From: Halocatena pleomorpha
Lineage (GTDB): Archaea; Halobacteriota; Halobacteria; Halobacteriales; Haloarculaceae
Direction: 5' to 3'
Length of the DNA: 64,000 nt
Assembly: GCF_003862495.1 (NCBI RefSeq)
Contig: NZ_RRCH01000012.1
Coordinates: 22,821 to 86,820, forward strand
Position 1 is the first letter of the stretch, and every line of letters starts with the position of its first letter. Below, piece after piece: positions 62,681 through 64,000 of the stretch. The position numbers and the translations under genes are program-made. Below the pieces are notes generated by a model. It had not been told where the DNA came from. It did not search any database and saw only the letters and a program-made list of their open reading frames with translations.

Positions 62681-63064
62681 TTACGCTACGTGGGACACGT
62701 CGTCAGGTTCTTCTCTGTCGTCGTACTCACCGCGTTTGACCGGTTTCCACTCGTCACTCGGCTTGGGACTCCACCAGTCAATCTCGTAGGCGCCCGGTGC
62801 GCCGAGAATCTTCACCCGCGCCGATCCATCTGGGAGATCGCACCGCAACTTCTCGTTGACGTGGAGATTCCAGGTGGTGACGGTATCGAAGCAGGCGAGC
62901 ACAGCCTCCTCGTGGCCGCGTGTCTCTCGGGACTCTTGGAGTTCGACCTGTGTGTTGCAGTTCTTGCAGAACACCCCCTCGAAGGGGATGTGACTGAACA
63001 CCTCGTGCCCGCAGACGGGACACCAGAGGAACTCGCCGATCATTAAGTACTGATTATTTGACAT
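62681..63064 (-). CDS. Zinc-ribbon protein, accessory region
   Basis: 127 residues from ATG 63064 (ATG 63043 is also plausible). CPVCGHEVFSHIPFEGVFCKNC near residues 15-36 is a C-x2-C-x17-C-x2-C zinc ribbon. The rest has NEKLRCDLPDGSARVKILGAPGAYEIDWWSP and an acidic end. First of three co-oriented small genes ending with the ArdC-like gene. Function unknown; nucleic-acid binding is possible. Confidence 0.65.
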   Translation of the reverse strand: MSNNQYLMIGEFLWCPVCGHEVFSHIPFEGVFCKNCNTQVELQESRETRGHEEAVLACFDTVTTWNLHVNEKLRCDLPDGSARVKILGAPGAYEIDWWSPKPSDEWKPVKRGEYDDREEPDDVSHVA

Positions 63065-63146
63065 AAAAATGTAGTAAAAGCGATCATCATCAGCAACGAG
63101 ATCGTCTGTATTAATCCACTTATTCTAGTTCTCAATCACGGTGGTA

Positions 63147-64000
63147 TCACGTCTTCTTTGTTGTATTACCGACGGTGACTGTCTTACAAGCCCAATCGGT
63201 ATCCGTCAGGGACGGTTTGATGGGTTCACCGGTATACGTGATCGGCACGGAATGTCTCTGCTGTCCGAGATGCTGTATATCGAGTCCAAGCGTTGCTGGT
63301 TTTGTTTTTCCTTGACACTGGTTGGATGGTGTTTTCCAATGCTCCGCTACGTCTGGTTTCGTTCCCCACGTCTCTATTCCTGGGTAGGAAAGTGGTGAGT
63401 CGCTCGTCTCGAACGTCGCATTCGAGTCGACTCCGACGTAGTGAGCCCACTTGAAACTGATACCCTCGTCCACACGATTCAAATGGTTTCCAGACTGCGA
63501 AATCGGTTCGGGCACTCCGTCAGTCAGATCCATTTGTATAAGCTTAAGTGGGACGTTACCGGTGTTCTTTATCGTCACTGCGAGATCAGTAGAAGCTGTC
63601 GTCCTGTAGTTATCTTCGCCATTCCCGTTCTTATTCGCGATCTCTGTTGAGAGCGGGCGGATATCGGTAACTGCATATGAGATAGTGGCATCGAGTGGTT
63701 GCTTATCGACAACGGTCGAATCGTATGCGGCCACAATTGAGTAAGTTCCCTCCGAAAGTGGCAGATAATCAGAACGATATTCTCCCCGTCCTAATAGCGG
63801 GAGATCGACTGTTGTCTGGCCTCCAGAAACCTGCCGACGACGAATGAGTCGCCCGTTCGAGTCGATCAGCTGCACATGCGTTACGGTACTCGATGAGTCA
63901 AGTGTCACTGTGACAGTCAGGCGATTGAACGAGAGGTCACGGATTACGCCCGGTGATTGGGTTGTTGATTCAGAAGTCGCCGTTTGGGTTGTTGATTCAG
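63147..64000 (-). CDS. Secreted protein with Ser/Thr/Gln repeat linker (5' end outside window)
   Basis: The frame is open to the last base of the window, so the N-terminus is missing; a GTG at 63908 is internal. Near the window edge the protein reads SESTTQTAT then SESTTQSPG, a 9-residue repeat typical of linkers after haloarchaeal lipoprotein or secretion signals. Two beta-rich domains follow (LTVTVTLDSSSTVTHVQLI, LSEGTYSIVAAYDST, STDLAVTIKNTGNVPLKLIQ), resembling extracellular Ig-like or CARDB-type domains. Likely exported; no enzyme motif. Confidence 0.65.
   Translation of the reverse strand, partial: ESTTQTATSESTTQSPGVIRDLSFNRLTVTVTLDSSSTVTHVQLIDSNGRLIRRRQVSGGQTTVDLPLLGRGEYRSDYLPLSEGTYSIVAAYDSTVVDKQPLDATISYAVTDIRPLSTEIANKNGNGEDNYRTTASTDLAVTIKNTGNVPLKLIQMDLTDGVPEPISQSGNHLNRVDEGISFKWAHYVGVDSNATFETSDSPLSYPGIETWGTKPDVAEHWKTPSNQCQGKTKPATLGLDIQHLGQQRHSVPITYTGEPIKPSLTDTDWACKTVTVGNTTKKT

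Noticed and set aside
1..64000. CRISPR arrays, rRNA or tRNA genes, integrase
   Set aside because: No regularly spaced repeats, no rRNA-like stretch, no cloverleaf with a T-loop outside coding regions, and no tyrosine or serine recombinase motif was found by reading. A tRNAscan or covariance search would be decisive.

Overview
The window is haloarchaeal chromosome (class Halobacteria). Proteins are acidic (Asp/Glu-rich), twin-arginine signals are common, most genes lack strong Shine-Dalgarno sites and look leaderless, and many families are haloarchaeal: DUF7344- and DUF7521-like small proteins, FilR1-like winged-helix regulators, IS1341-type TnpB relics and a halocin precursor. I cannot name genus or species. 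Base composition is uneven. The left 32 kb is moderately GC-rich, the regions near 32.4-36, 40-44 and 50-55.5 kb are AT-rich, and one MFS gene near 45-46 kb is clearly GC-richer than its surroundings.

Layout. (1) 1-16.8 kb is a surface polysaccharide / glycosylation locus: multi-pass membrane protein, secreted beta-helix protein, two FemAB/GNAT-like transferases, GT2 and GT4 glycosyltransferases, polysaccharide deacetylase, FkbM methyltransferase, ATP-grasp ligase, Wzx-like flippase, sulfatase and a phosphodiesterase-like enzyme. Its tight five-gene operon includes a membrane-anchored protein that looks like the detached C-terminal part (coiled coil plus DHHA1) of alanyl-tRNA synthetase. (2) 17-32 kb is ordinary chromosomal housekeeping: UspA, CNNM/CorC-type protein, HD hydrolase, LarA-like protein, SDR, SMR and DMT transporters, a FilR1-like regulator and an ABC-2 exporter cluster. 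(3) 32.4-44.2 kb holds an orphan DUF1156 DNA methylase, a TetR regulator next to two cytochrome P450s that share an upstream motif, a second HD protein, and a second ABC-2 exporter with an HTH protein and two paralogous small membrane proteins. (4) 44.2-49.5 kb carries an MFS exporter, a Tat-exported subtilase and a small gene split by a miniature IS605-type element.

(5) 49.9-55.1 kb is the most striking part: a halocin-C8-like precursor (Tat signal, long putative immunity region, and a tail of about 52 residues holding all ten cysteines of the protein), followed by an ABC-2 permease, its ATPase and a convergent winged-helix regulator, with an exact tandem palindrome in the intergenic region. 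This looks like an archaeocin production, immunity and export locus.

(6) 55.4-64 kb is accessory DNA of plasmid or integrated-element type: decayed IS4-like and TnpB relics, a UPF0175-like/PIN toxin-antitoxin pair behind a perfect palindrome, a truncated SDR, a 410-codon gene cut by one in-frame TAG, an ArdC/IrrE-type metalloprotease, a zinc-ribbon protein, and the 3' part of a secreted protein that runs off the window. I saw no rRNA, tRNA, CRISPR array, integrase or replication gene.
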